64,000 nt of DNA, from the NCBI RefSeq assembly GCF_016919165.1, contig NZ_JAFFPS010000048.1:1-64000 (forward strand). Reading direction: 5' to 3'. The stretch comes from Leptospira chreensis. GTDB taxonomy: Bacteria > Spirochaetota > Leptospiria > Leptospirales > Leptospiraceae. Below are positions 1-9,291 of the stretch, piece by piece (position 1 is the first letter of the stretch; the number at the start of each line of letters is the position of its first letter). A program made the position numbers and the translations under genes. Below the pieces are notes generated by a model. That model searched no databases and was not told the DNA's origin. It was given only the letters and a program-made list of their open reading frames with translations.

Positions 1-1439
1 CTTTTAAATCCAAATCCATCTCTGTTGTTTCTTCCTCCTATTTGGTGGATGACCAAACTTACTTTTTTGGTAAAAGGTCTGCTTACTTTTCCGGTCGTAG
101 AAACCAAATCCATCTTTCCGTTTCTGGGAATTCCCTTTTTGGAACCCATCCCGATCCTTTTACCATCACCATTCCGATTTGGATGGGGGAACAAGGTGCC
201 GGGTCTGTAATTTTAGATCGAACCGTATTTGTGAAGGGAAAGAAATACGGCATCTCACTCGAGTTAAACGAAAGTAAACCAACCCTCTACGTCAACCACC
301 TACTCCAAAAAACAGAAGGCAGAACCACGAGTTTCATTTTAGAATCACCAGTCAAAATCAAACGTAAGTCTTGGGAAGTGATCTCTCTTTATTTTGATAC
401 CATAAACCATCGTTATGTGCTCTACCAAAATGGAATCGAAACTGCGGAATATGAAAATCACCAAGCAGATACCATAGGTTTTGGTTTTCCGGAAAATGAT
501 CCCACTCCCCTTGTTCTCGGAAAATCATTTTATGGAAACTTAGATGGGTTTCATATCCACAAAGGCGAACCGGAAGTCGAATACACTAAGTTTGAAGCCG
601 TTCGTTATGATGATGAAACTAAAATTGGTTTTATGGAAGGAAGCACTGCCATCTCCCCCGTTTTAGAAACTAAGTATAGTAACTCTTCACTGACTAAAAT
701 CCATTGGAATGTAGAACAACCCAAAGATACTATGCTTGAACTTTACTTTCGAGGATCGAACCAAAAGTTTGTGGATGCAAACACAAACCTTCCTTGGACA
801 AGAATCAAATCTTTAGAGAACGAACTTCCAAAGAATAAATTCAAATTCTACCAATGGAAAGTATGGTTTCGTCCAGACCCTATGGGAAAATCGGTTCCGA
901 ACATACAAGCCCTATCTTTTGAATATATAGAACAAACTCCTCCCGACCTTCCCACACGTTTTCGCTTGGAAGAGAATGGAAAACTGGGCCAACCTCTTTG
1001 TTTTTTATGGAATTCCAATCATGAAAAAGAAGTCCAAAATGGTGGTGGTTATATCATCCATTACGGTCTCACTCCCAATCGGATGTTAGGTTCTGTTTTT
1101 GTAAAAAAAGATAAAACTGGTGCTTTAGGGAAAATTGACGGAAATGAAGACGATAGCAGTTTCCGAAACAAAAGGTTTTGTATCACGGAAGATACTTTGG
1201 TGCAAAATATTTATATTCCTGAAGGGGAACTGGGAGCCGATGAATTTCGTCCTCTCGCAGACCAAGTGGATACCTCTAGAAAAGAAAAAAGAGGACTTTT
1301 ATTCCAACCAGGATTGACTTACTACTTTAGAATATCAGCTTACAACCGCTATCTGAATGAATGGGATTCGAAAGACCAACGAAGTCCCCTCTCTCCCCCC
1401 ATTTCATTTAGTTTCCCCAAAGAAGTTTCGCACCAGTAA
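1..1439 (+). CDS. LamG/concanavalin-like domain protein, 5' end cut by window
   Basis: The reading frame is open from base 3, so the gene begins upstream of the window; the first in-frame start-like codon here (TTG at 42) is probably internal. The visible part (about 479 residues) opens with alternating hydrophobic and polar beta-strand sequence typical of a LamG/concanavalin A-like jelly roll, including a stretch around residues 150-190 of the type 'LVLGKSFYGNLDGFHIHKG'. The second half resembles fibronectin-like beta domains and mentions no catalytic motif I recognise. This is probably a secreted or surface protein, but the signal peptide, if any, lies outside the window. It converges on and overlaps the PIN-like gene by 36 bases. 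The LamG assignment is from overall pattern, so moderately sure. Confidence 0.7.
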   Translation, partial: FKSKSISVVSSSYLVDDQTYFFGKRSAYFSGRRNQIHLSVSGNSLFGTHPDPFTITIPIWMGEQGAGSVILDRTVFVKGKKYGISLELNESKPTLYVNHLLQKTEGRTTSFILESPVKIKRKSWEVISLYFDTINHRYVLYQNGIETAEYENHQADTIGFGFPENDPTPLVLGKSFYGNLDGFHIHKGEPEVEYTKFEAVRYDDETKIGFMEGSTAISPVLETKYSNSSLTKIHWNVEQPKDTMLELYFRGSNQKFVDANTNLPWTRIKSLENELPKNKFKFYQWKVWFRPDPMGKSVPNIQALSFEYIEQTPPDLPTRFRLEENGKLGQPLCFLWNSNHEKEVQNGGGYIIHYGLTPNRMLGSVFVKKDKTGALGKIDGNEDDSSFRNKRFCITEDTLVQNIYIPEGELGADEFRPLADQVDTSRKEKRGLLFQPGLTYYFRISAYNRYLNEWDSKDQRSPLSPPISFSFPKEVSHQ

Positions 1440-1793
1440 CAAAGGAAGGGAGGCCACCTCCCTTTCCAAATCCAAAACAACAACATCCATTCCTTCTTTT
1501 AAAGCAATGGACATTTCGATATCGCAAGACTCTGCCATAAACAACTGGGTGCGGAGGCCTTCGGTGTCTAAATCGAAAATGGAATCGGTGAGATCTTCCA
1601 GAAAACGCAGGATTTGTTTTTTTTTCTCAACCTCTAGTTCCCCTAAAAGTTGGAATAATAAAAAAATAGAAAGGGAAGAAGTAAAAAATCTTTCGTGGGC
1701 ATCGAGAGCCTCTAACAGAAGATTTTGGATCTTTTTTTTTCGTGGAGACCGAACAAGAGCAAACAAAACAGAAGAAGTCAAATAGAGTTTCAA
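1404..1793 (-). CDS. Degenerate PIN-domain protein (VapC-like toxin position)
   Basis: This 129-residue protein has the length and order of secondary structure of a VapC-type PIN ribonuclease. The N-terminal strand MKLYLTSSVLFAL matches the usual 'YLDTSVLLAL' but has Thr where the first metal-binding Asp belongs. The usual Glu near residue 43 is also absent. A later 'CDIEMSIALKEGMDVVVLD' resembles the C-terminal acidic motif. It starts with TTG whose bases overlap the stop of the ribbon-helix-helix gene (TTGA), so the two are translationally coupled like a toxin-antitoxin pair. Two nine-base A runs lie in the coding strand. I infer a vapC-like gene that may have lost nuclease activity. Confidence 0.6.
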   Translation of the reverse strand: MKLYLTSSVLFALVRSPRKKKIQNLLLEALDAHERFFTSSLSIFLLFQLLGELEVEKKKQILRFLEDLTDSIFDLDTEGLRTQLFMAESCDIEMSIALKEGMDVVVLDLEREVASLPLLLVRNFFGETK

Positions 1794-1981
1794 TCCAGAA
1801 TCTCCGTAAGAGATACAAGAGCTTGTCTTCTTAATAGTTCTGATTTTTGGATGATTTCATTTTTTAGAGCCATGCGGATGAGTTCGCCTCCGGAAATCCC
1901 TCGTCTCGATGCTTCATTTTTTAATAAAATTTGTTCCTCTTCCGAAAGTAGGATTTGGAAACGTTTATCAATTTTTGCCAT
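1790..1981 (-). CDS. Ribbon-helix-helix antitoxin-like protein
   Basis: The product is 63 residues, basic at the start, with the pattern 'KRFQILLSEEEQILLKNEASRRGIS' followed by a second helix 'GELIRMALKNEII'. This is the strand-helix-helix order of RHH/CopG-type DNA-binding proteins that act as antitoxins and autorepress their operon. Its ATG shares a base with the stop of the upstream TPR gene (TAATG), and its stop overlaps the start of the PIN-like gene. The tight coupling and order (small DNA-binding protein first, PIN-like second) are those of vapBC. Function is inferred from fold pattern and context. Confidence 0.65.
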   Translation of the reverse strand: MAKIDKRFQILLSEEEQILLKNEASRRGISGGELIRMALKNEIIQKSELLRRQALVSLTEILD

Positions 1982-2589
1982 TAGTCTTCTTCTTCCAGTT
2001 CTTTTTCAGCCTTTTCGAATTTACGCCAATACAAATTGGCATCTTGCCACTGCCCGAGTGATTCGTAAAGGGATGCGATATTATAATAAGATTCGGTCAA
2101 ACGGTAGTCCAACTTCACTGCCTTTTGGAATAGTTTGATCGACTTTTCTTTGTTATCGGAATACCATTCGCTGAAAGCCCAAAGGTAATACCACCGACCC
2201 AAATTGGGATCCCTTGGTCTTACTTTCTCCAAATGCAAAACATTCTCTTGGAAGAGTTTGGAAGATAGATTGTAATTTTTTTGGATTAGTTTTGCTTTAT
2301 TGATCCGGTCTTCTGCCGGTTCATCGGGCCTTGGCACGGACAAATCATTTCTATAAAGGAGTGCTTTCGCATAGAGAAGTTTAAAATACAATTCATTTTG
2401 GCTTAGATCAAGATAACGTTCCAAATAAGGAATGGATGTGGTTTCTTCATCGACTTTGTGGAGGTTATAAATCTGTTTTTTGAGAGCAGTTGTTTCTTCT
2501 TTTTTTTTACTACCACCAGCCCAGAGTATGGAGACAGAAATAAAAAAGATACAAACTAGTTTAGAAGTATAAGTAAAAGTTCTGTCCAT
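1981..2589 (-). CDS. TPR-repeat protein with signal peptide
   Basis: The 202-residue product starts with a basic N-terminus and a hydrophobic stretch (LVCIFFISVSILWAGG, about residues 11-26), consistent with an exported or membrane-anchored protein. The rest is helical, with a clear TPR-like repeat near residues 140-190 (WYYLWAFSEWYSDNKEKSIKLFQKAV, then a second copy with ESYYNIASLYESLG). It overlaps the end of the large membrane-protein gene upstream by 29 bases and abuts the antitoxin-like gene, so all four are probably one transcript. TPR proteins usually act as protein-interaction scaffolds; no partner can be named here. Confidence 0.7.
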   Translation of the reverse strand: MDRTFTYTSKLVCIFFISVSILWAGGSKKKEETTALKKQIYNLHKVDEETTSIPYLERYLDLSQNELYFKLLYAKALLYRNDLSVPRPDEPAEDRINKAKLIQKNYNLSSKLFQENVLHLEKVRPRDPNLGRWYYLWAFSEWYSDNKEKSIKLFQKAVKLDYRLTESYYNIASLYESLGQWQDANLYWRKFEKAEKELEEED

Positions 2590-5341
2590 CGTCCGGGAAT
2601 TTCATTGATTTGATTTCATGGCGGAAAGGTAGTTCCTGTAATTTTTGAATCACAGAAAGATACAAATCCTTAGCCGTTACAATCAACATAGAATTGGGCG
2701 ATGTTTCAATCAACCTGTCTTTGCTTTCTAAATAAGTCTGCACAGAATCGACAAAATGTTTTTTGGACCTTTCCCATTCCGGAGACGGATGGTATTCGGG
2801 CCATTGGATGCGAAGGACTGACGTGGCTCTTTTTCCGCCGAAGGTGGCTTGCATAAAGGAACGAATCATCCAGGACAAACTATCTTTTAAAAATTCAGGT
2901 TTACGTTCTTCTTTTTCCACAAGGACATGCAGGGCAGGAATCACTTGGCGGAGTTTATCCTGGATCATTCGTTTGTGTGAGTCGAGAAACTTACTCCTTT
3001 CTTCTTTACTGAGAAGGACTAAAAAGATTCCCGGGAATCCAAGAGATTCCATATGGAAGGCAATGATGGCTTCTGTTTGTAATAAAATTTCCCAGGAAAA
3101 TTTTTTCGCAATGAACCGGTCAAGTCTTACCGTATCGTCCACATCCAGAAGGGCAAACCCTGATTCATCAAAAGGTAAATACGGATCATGGTGTAAAAAA
3201 ATGAGATTGGAACGGGTGTTATAGTCAAGGCCCGAAGAGATTTGGTTGTGAAAGGAACCAAGGGAATCATTTAAAAACAGATAAGAAAATCGTGGAGATC
3301 CAAGCCTTGCTATAAAGTTTTTTGTATAACCGATAATCCCATCATAAGAGATTTCATTCTCTCTATAAATTTTATCGAGTAAACTATATTCAAAACGTTT
3401 TTCTTCCGGAATCAAAGTTAAAAAACTTTCCGGAGAAGCCTTCTCTACTTGTGGAAGAGACTCGCCTTTTTTTGTGACTGAGTGGACCAGTTTTTCTAAC
3501 TCAGGATTAAAAATAGTTTCTCGTTTTTTTTGTACTGCATCTAAAATAGCAATTCGTTTCCAAGCTGCTGGTGGTAGTATTTTGAAACTTGTTTTTTTCA
3601 CAGGATTTGTATAGTTTATACGGGGTTCCATTTTTGTTTCAATTCCTTCTTTAGGAAACTCTGATTTTTTTATCTCGATCTCTACTACAGGTGACTCATC
3701 ACTCACCGAAAGGGATTCCCCTAACGCAGGACTATGGTTATGTTCCCACTTACGTTTGATACTTGTCCAAAGCACAAAGAAGATCCAAGGACCTATAAAT
3801 AAAAACCCAAAACTAAATAGATAAGGAGGAAATGAAGAGTAACGATAGACGGATAAACCCGATAAAAACCCAGGTTTTCCTTGTTCTTTTGCAATATAAT
3901 AGGAATGAAATTTATGATTTAAAAATCCTACCGATTGTTTTTTGGATTCCAAATGGACAAACTTAGAACTATCATCTCCCCTCCAAGTTCTGGGATTGAA
4001 TAGAACTTGTTCCTTACTTTTGTTATCCGATAGTTTTGCAGACACCAAAGGAAAATAAAATTCATCTCTATCTTTTTCTTTTTTTGCCTGTAACAGATTG
4101 GAATCTAGAACTGCAACAAGGATAGAAATAGAAGCATCCTTTTCATTTCTTTTCGGAATGAGATACACTAAATCAAATTCAGATTCGAGTAAGATGGTGA
4201 TGGGATGGTTTTCTATCCTTTCAAACAAACCAAAGATCTCTGTTCCAAATCGGTTTTGGATGGATGTGGAATCTGCCTGCCCTTTTTTCCAAAGATAGAG
4301 TTCGGAAACTATCCTTTCTGTGGCACCCTGTCCCCCACCTTCTCCCAAACCTTCTCGTTGCAAATTTTTTTCTAAAACAGAAAGTGTTTCTTCAAATTGG
4401 ATGAGCCTATGTTTAGCCCAAGGTTTGTAATACCGGTAATCAGGAAAAAGTTCGAAACTTTTTTGGTAAAACAAAAGTAAAATCAAATAGGCGGTTACCG
4501 GTAAAAGGATTCGCCTTTTGAATTGGAATCCATGGGAATGAGTCACAACCCAAACAAAACGAATATAAAACAATCCAGTAAAAGTTACGAGAAAAAGGAT
4601 AAAACATCCAAATCGAATTTCATCTGCTTCTGAATCCGACTGGCGAAGTAAATAAACAGAAAAAACATCTGTGGATTCTAAAATGAGTTTTGAATCTTGA
4701 CCATCTAACTGCCATGAGATGGTCTGTCCCTCTTTACCAGTAAAAAGTCCAAGAAGTTCATGGCTTTCGCGGTCTCCCGTGAGAATCGATTCGTCATTGG
4801 TATACAAAATCTTTTGTGATTTGGGATTAAAGGCCCAGTAAAGATATCCATATTCTAAGTTGGCATTTTGAATTTGGGCCGGTATTGGTGGACCCGGTGG
4901 AAAAACCACAAAGAACTTTCCGGTTAGATCACGATACACAAAGTCGCCGCTCGCTAATGTTCGGAGTTTTCCTTCCAATAGACCAGAAGGGTCTTGTCTT
5001 AATTCTTCCTGGAAGATTTCATTTGTTTCATTTGTACTATGAATGAGTCGCAGGGAATCATCATACAAACGTACAAACTTAAGTCCCAAAGTTTGTTGGA
5101 TGCGAGTGGTGACGTGAGAGGCGCGGTAAGGAAGTGCCGATTCACGAAAAAAGAACTCGAGTGTGTTTAAGTACTCTTTCGTTCTGTCTTCATCGTAACG
5201 TTTTAAGGCAGAAACCAAATTGGATTTCATCCGCAAAGGGCGAAGCCATTCAAAATACCCAAATAAAACGGAGGTAACGAGGAGGGAAACCACCAAGTAT
5301 CCAAAAAGAATAGACAGGTTTCCGAAATTCCGTTTCATCAT
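2561..5341 (-). CDS. Large polytopic membrane protein of unknown function
   Basis: About 926 residues from the double ATG at 5341/5338; a TTG at 5374 would add 11 residues, and neither start has a convincing Shine-Dalgarno. A transmembrane segment lies near residues 10-32, followed by a roughly 200-residue extracytoplasmic region of sensor-like character, three more membrane segments (FILFLVTFTGLFYIRFVWVV; LLPVTAYLILLLFYQ; YLFSFGFLFIGPWIFFVLW), and a C-terminal soluble region of about 370 residues. I recognise no kinase, cyclase or phosphatase motif in the soluble part. The architecture suggests a signalling or envelope protein. It starts close to, and is divergent from, the metalloenzyme gene at 5392. 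Confidence 0.65.
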   Translation of the reverse strand: MMKRNFGNLSILFGYLVVSLLVTSVLFGYFEWLRPLRMKSNLVSALKRYDEDRTKEYLNTLEFFFRESALPYRASHVTTRIQQTLGLKFVRLYDDSLRLIHSTNETNEIFQEELRQDPSGLLEGKLRTLASGDFVYRDLTGKFFVVFPPGPPIPAQIQNANLEYGYLYWAFNPKSQKILYTNDESILTGDRESHELLGLFTGKEGQTISWQLDGQDSKLILESTDVFSVYLLRQSDSEADEIRFGCFILFLVTFTGLFYIRFVWVVTHSHGFQFKRRILLPVTAYLILLLFYQKSFELFPDYRYYKPWAKHRLIQFEETLSVLEKNLQREGLGEGGGQGATERIVSELYLWKKGQADSTSIQNRFGTEIFGLFERIENHPITILLESEFDLVYLIPKRNEKDASISILVAVLDSNLLQAKKEKDRDEFYFPLVSAKLSDNKSKEQVLFNPRTWRGDDSSKFVHLESKKQSVGFLNHKFHSYYIAKEQGKPGFLSGLSVYRYSSFPPYLFSFGFLFIGPWIFFVLWTSIKRKWEHNHSPALGESLSVSDESPVVEIEIKKSEFPKEGIETKMEPRINYTNPVKKTSFKILPPAAWKRIAILDAVQKKRETIFNPELEKLVHSVTKKGESLPQVEKASPESFLTLIPEEKRFEYSLLDKIYRENEISYDGIIGYTKNFIARLGSPRFSYLFLNDSLGSFHNQISSGLDYNTRSNLIFLHHDPYLPFDESGFALLDVDDTVRLDRFIAKKFSWEILLQTEAIIAFHMESLGFPGIFLVLLSKEERSKFLDSHKRMIQDKLRQVIPALHVLVEKEERKPEFLKDSLSWMIRSFMQATFGGKRATSVLRIQWPEYHPSPEWERSKKHFVDSVQTYLESKDRLIETSPNSMLIVTAKDLYLSVIQKLQELPFRHEIKSMKFPDDGQNFYLYF

Positions 5342-5391
5342 TCTAATTATCGGGTTGTGATTGGCAAAAACCAATCAGTCCAAGGAAAGGA

Positions 5392-6366
5392 ATGATTTTT
5401 TATGTATTTTTGGACGGAGTGGGAATCGCAAACTACGACCCCAAATCCAATCCATTTAGCCGTTTTGCCAAAGGTTTTTTAGCACCCGTTGGAGGAATCC
5501 CGGTAGCGGATGCCGACCTTCCGAAGCTCCTTTCTCCCTTACATTATATCAAAACGGATGCCCATATGGGGGTTCCTGGCCTCCCCCAATCGGCCACAGG
5601 ACAAACCGCTCTTTGGACAGGAATTCCTGGCCCGAAGGTCCTCGATCGTCATGTGAGTGGGTTTCCCACCATCACCCTTCGTAAAATCATCGCCAAATAT
5701 TCTCTCATCAAAGTATTAAATGAAAATGGCCACCTAAGTGATTTTCTAAATTGTTTTTCCCCACCTTATCTCAAACACGTAGAAGAAAAACCAAAACTGG
5801 TTTCTGCTTCCACCTTAGTCCAGTTAGCTAGTGGCCGACCTTTAAAGAACTTTGATGACCTTAGGAATGAAAGAGGCCTTTATATGGACCTCACTCATGA
5901 AATTATGGGAACTATGGGGATTGATATGTTAAAAGCGGGCGATCCACTTCTAGAAAGACGAGATCCTTACCTACTTGGCAAACAATCCATAACTCGATTT
6001 GCCCACTACCAATTGGCTTTGTATGAATACTTTCTCACAGATAAGGTGGGACATGCCATGGATTGGGAAAAGGCCGAACTTGTGATTAAAAATTTAGAAG
6101 GTTTTTTTCGTGGGATCCTTGAGACTCTGGATCCAGAAAAAGATTTACTGATTGTTTCGAGTGATCATGGAAATATGGAAGACTTAAGCCAAAAAAATCA
6201 TACGGAAAACCCGGCGGCCACCATTCTCTATGGTAAGAATGCTGACCGCTTCGCTGAAAATATACATTCGCTTGCAGACATTGTTCCGGAAATTTATAAA
6301 ACTTTCGGAATGGAGGAAGCCCTCCAGAATACAAAAACGAATGAATTTCTAATTAAGTCCGACTAA
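5392..6366 (+). CDS. Metalloenzyme-domain protein (alkaline phosphatase / phosphoglyceromutase superfamily)
   Basis: This 324-residue protein begins with MIFYVFLDGVGIANYD, the N-terminal metal-binding Asp motif of the superfamily that includes cofactor-independent phosphoglyceromutase and phosphopentomutase. The fragment 'LPQSATGQTALWTG' supplies the usual Ser/Thr nucleophile region. Near the C-terminus 'DKVGHAMDW' and 'VSSDHGNMED' give the His/Asp metal ligands. It is shorter than iPGM (about 510), so it is a stand-alone metalloenzyme domain, and the substrate cannot be assigned. The ATG has a strong upstream AAGGAAAGGA. It converges on the TPR gene with a four-base overlap. Confidence 0.8.
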   Translation: MIFYVFLDGVGIANYDPKSNPFSRFAKGFLAPVGGIPVADADLPKLLSPLHYIKTDAHMGVPGLPQSATGQTALWTGIPGPKVLDRHVSGFPTITLRKIIAKYSLIKVLNENGHLSDFLNCFSPPYLKHVEEKPKLVSASTLVQLASGRPLKNFDDLRNERGLYMDLTHEIMGTMGIDMLKAGDPLLERRDPYLLGKQSITRFAHYQLALYEYFLTDKVGHAMDWEKAELVIKNLEGFFRGILETLDPEKDLLIVSSDHGNMEDLSQKNHTENPAATILYGKNADRFAENIHSLADIVPEIYKTFGMEEALQNTKTNEFLIKSD

Positions 6367-7532
6367 AACTCTAAATCACTTCCTGATTCTGGTCGGTTGG
6401 ACACCGAACTTGGTTTAGGTGAATCAGAGTCAGACGATACATCTGAACCATCAAGATCATTATGGTCGGTAAACTGATCGAGTGATTCTTTTTTCCATGC
6501 AATCGCCTTGTCGGTAATCTGGTTTTTAGGGTATTTATCTACAATCGTTTGGAATATACCGGCTGCTTTTTCAAATTTCCCTTGTCGGAAATAAATGGTT
6601 CCTTTTTTGTATAGAGCCGCTTGGTCGAGCGAATAATCACTGTTATTCAAAGCCTTATTGATATAAGTAAGGGATTCAATCTGTTTTCCCATCGCATCAT
6701 AAGACAAAGCGATGTAATACAAGGCTTCCTCTTCTTTTTTGGGGCTTGGATTGACACCAATTCCTTTTTGAAATAGTTCAATCGCCTTTACATAATTTTT
6801 CTTAGTATAATTATCTTTCGCATCTTTAAAAACAGAGTCTTTGTATTCTCCAACTACCTTTTCATCGGCTCCGGATAACTGGTCAGCGGTTTCAATGTAT
6901 TCATCAAATACATCAAAGGAAGCCCAATCTTTTCCTAATTTACGAAGGGATCTTCCCCAACCAATTCTTGATTCTGTATTGTTCGGATCTTCTTGTAAAC
7001 CTAAGGTATAATTTTTACGTGCTGTTTCAAAATGGCCGGTTTTATAATAAAAATCACCAAGAGCCAAAAAGGATTTAGATCGGAGTTTATTATCGGAGCT
7101 AGCTTGTAAAACGGACTCTAAATGAGCTTTACCTTCCGATTCGTTCCCAATCTTTAAAAGTAAATTTCCAAGAGAGTAACTTAACCGTTCTTTTTCTTCT
7201 GGTTTTAAACTAGAATTCTTTTTTAGATCTTTGTAAATATCAAGGGCTGGATAAAAATCAGAATTCTTTTCTAGAGCCCTTGCTTGGTTGTATTTGATTT
7301 GGAATTCATACTTTTCCAGACCACGTTTTCCAGCTAACTCAGAAAAGATGACAATTGCTTTCTCTTTACTTTGTGGGTTGGATTGTTTTAAGTATTCTTC
7401 CCCTTCCGCAATTTTTTCTAAAATCGCTTGGGATTGGTCTTCCTTTGCAGAAATATTAGTTTGGTAGTAAGCAGTAGAAAGACCTGCAACAATAAATAAA
7501 AAACCTGCTAAGGTTACAATGATTCGATTCAT
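6363..7532 (-). CDS. Membrane-anchored TPR protein
   Basis: The product (389 residues) has an N-terminal hydrophobic segment (IIVTLAGFLFIVAGLSTAYY, residues 4-23) that should anchor it in the inner membrane, followed by many TPR-like helical pairs from about residue 35 to 340. Examples are 'FLALGDFYYKTGHFETARKNYTLGLQEDP' split over one repeat and 'ALYKKGTIYFRQGKFEKAAGIFQTIVDKYP'. The last 40 residues are Ser/Asp rich and probably disordered. A GAGGGAA ribosome site precedes the ATG, and the start overlaps the stop of the Fn3/TPR gene by four bases, so the two are co-translated. The likely role is a scaffold in the periplasm or at the membrane. Confidence 0.75.
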   Translation of the reverse strand: MNRIIVTLAGFLFIVAGLSTAYYQTNISAKEDQSQAILEKIAEGEEYLKQSNPQSKEKAIVIFSELAGKRGLEKYEFQIKYNQARALEKNSDFYPALDIYKDLKKNSSLKPEEKERLSYSLGNLLLKIGNESEGKAHLESVLQASSDNKLRSKSFLALGDFYYKTGHFETARKNYTLGLQEDPNNTESRIGWGRSLRKLGKDWASFDVFDEYIETADQLSGADEKVVGEYKDSVFKDAKDNYTKKNYVKAIELFQKGIGVNPSPKKEEEALYYIALSYDAMGKQIESLTYINKALNNSDYSLDQAALYKKGTIYFRQGKFEKAAGIFQTIVDKYPKNQITDKAIAWKKESLDQFTDHNDLDGSDVSSDSDSPKPSSVSNRPESGSDLEF

Positions 7533-9211
7533 AAATTCCCTCTACCCGCCTGACTTAGGGTTTGATTCGTCCAAAATTCCACTCGAGTTGGTGAATAGGA
7601 CTTTGTTTCCCTTTTCAAAAAACATTTTAATGCTTTTTTTGTATCACCCGTTTTCAACGCACTCACTCCCAGAAAGAACATAGCCTTTCCTCGTAAGTAT
7701 ACATTGGATTCGTTTTTTAAATATTCTTCTAACCGATAGACAGCTGTTTCATATTTTTTTCTAATGACTGTTTCTTTAATGATCCGATTCAGATCGGTTT
7801 GACCTAAATCGTAATTTACCGTTGCTGATGTTTCTTCTTTAAAATCATTTACCTGTTCCGGTTCTCTCGGTGGTAAAGAATCTGTCGGAGTGACCGCATG
7901 TTCATTTTTATAAATTTCTGATTTTTCAGGTTCTTTTTTTGGATGAGACTCTGCTACCACATTCGGTTCTTCCGGTGGAAGGTTGTCCTTTGAAAAATCA
8001 TATTTGAAATAAGATACATTTTCTTTCAATTGGTAGTCTTCTGGAATCCCACTAGACTTAGCAGTCACACCAAAATAGAGTTCATCGATTTCTTTTAGTT
8101 CTTTGATAAAAAAATTAGTTTTGGGATGTACTACGGTTGCCACTTTCACAACAGAACCTTGTCCGAAAGAAGAGGCACCTTGGTTGAGTGGTTTCACCGA
8201 AGCATACAAACTATAAACAGTGGTTTCATCAGCAGCTTCTGGACTGATCCAACTAATCACAGCACCTTTGCCGACTCGTTCGTAACCAAGTCCACGAACA
8301 TGCATGACACCACCCAAATCCGTATGAGTGTCGTTAGATGCTACTTCTTGTTTTGGTTTTTTAGGAGAATCTTCCACAATGACTTCTGCATTGGTTTTCT
8401 CCGTTTGTTTGATATAAAACACTCTTAAAGTGGACTTTTTATCTTCCAAGGGAAGAGTTTCTTCACCACCCGCTTGTTTGACAGAAACTCCATAATACAA
8501 CGTTTGGGATTTTTCCAAATCTTGGTCTAAAAAAGAATTCACTGGATGAGTGACTTCGGCCAATTTTTCTGCTTTTTGCATCAGAGGTAAACTTGTGAGA
8601 GGAGAGTTAGAACGATAAACAGTATACTGAGTTCTTCCCGCAGTAGCACCGTTTGGTGGTGTCCAGTTCAAACGAACATACTTTCTTTCGATACTCGCGG
8701 TAATTCCAGAGACCCCTCCCACCATCGATTGGATTCCGGCATCCGCAGGAAAGGCTGGGAAATCAGGATTTTGTCCCACAACAGGAGTTCCATTTTCTTC
8801 CGCAATATGTACGGGAACTACAGTATAATTTTGGTTTGAAAATAATTTGACTTCGCGCCGACGAACATCCGCTACCATAACGATCGCGTAATAATAGGTT
8901 CCCGGTTTCAAATTATAATCAAAATACAAACGAGTGGCATTGGTCCCGGAGGCTTTGTACCGTCCAAGAGAATCGGCAATGTATAACTTATCTGGGCTAT
9001 CAATCATAACCGTGGAACGAGCCACGATGATTTCCCCATCTTGTTTGGGCGGATCCCAATCCAATCGAATCGATTTTTTATCAGGCAGAAGGCTTGCATG
9101 AATTGCCTTAGCGATAGTGGGATAACGGCTTTCCTCAAACCCAGAATCTGCCGAAACCGGAACTAGCGACAATAGTAGTACAACCGTCCAAAGTTGAATC
9201 GAGAACTTCAT
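7529..9211 (-). CDS. Secreted protein with Fn3-like domains and C-terminal TPR-like helices
   Basis: This 560-residue protein starts with a clear signal peptide ending near VPVSA|DSG. It then has three successive fibronectin-III-like blocks marked by strand pairs such as 'KSIRLDWDPPKQDG', 'KYVRLNWTPPNGA' and 'KGAVISWISPEAAD', each followed by 'YYYAIVMV' or 'LYYGVSVK'-type strands. A charged linker (about 410-460) leads to a helical C-terminus with one or two TPR-like pairs. It is translationally coupled to the membrane TPR gene downstream. An envelope assembly role is plausible, but no enzyme activity is visible. Confidence 0.7.
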   Translation of the reverse strand: MKFSIQLWTVVLLLSLVPVSADSGFEESRYPTIAKAIHASLLPDKKSIRLDWDPPKQDGEIIVARSTVMIDSPDKLYIADSLGRYKASGTNATRLYFDYNLKPGTYYYAIVMVADVRRREVKLFSNQNYTVVPVHIAEENGTPVVGQNPDFPAFPADAGIQSMVGGVSGITASIERKYVRLNWTPPNGATAGRTQYTVYRSNSPLTSLPLMQKAEKLAEVTHPVNSFLDQDLEKSQTLYYGVSVKQAGGEETLPLEDKKSTLRVFYIKQTEKTNAEVIVEDSPKKPKQEVASNDTHTDLGGVMHVRGLGYERVGKGAVISWISPEAADETTVYSLYASVKPLNQGASSFGQGSVVKVATVVHPKTNFFIKELKEIDELYFGVTAKSSGIPEDYQLKENVSYFKYDFSKDNLPPEEPNVVAESHPKKEPEKSEIYKNEHAVTPTDSLPPREPEQVNDFKEETSATVNYDLGQTDLNRIIKETVIRKKYETAVYRLEEYLKNESNVYLRGKAMFFLGVSALKTGDTKKALKCFLKRETKSYSPTRVEFWTNQTLSQAGRGNL

Positions 9212-9291
9212 ACTTAGATTTTCGGTGGTAAAGGTCCCCTAATTGAATTTTTCGTTTGTACTTTCCCAGCTTTTCTCTGAGAATTGTCATT

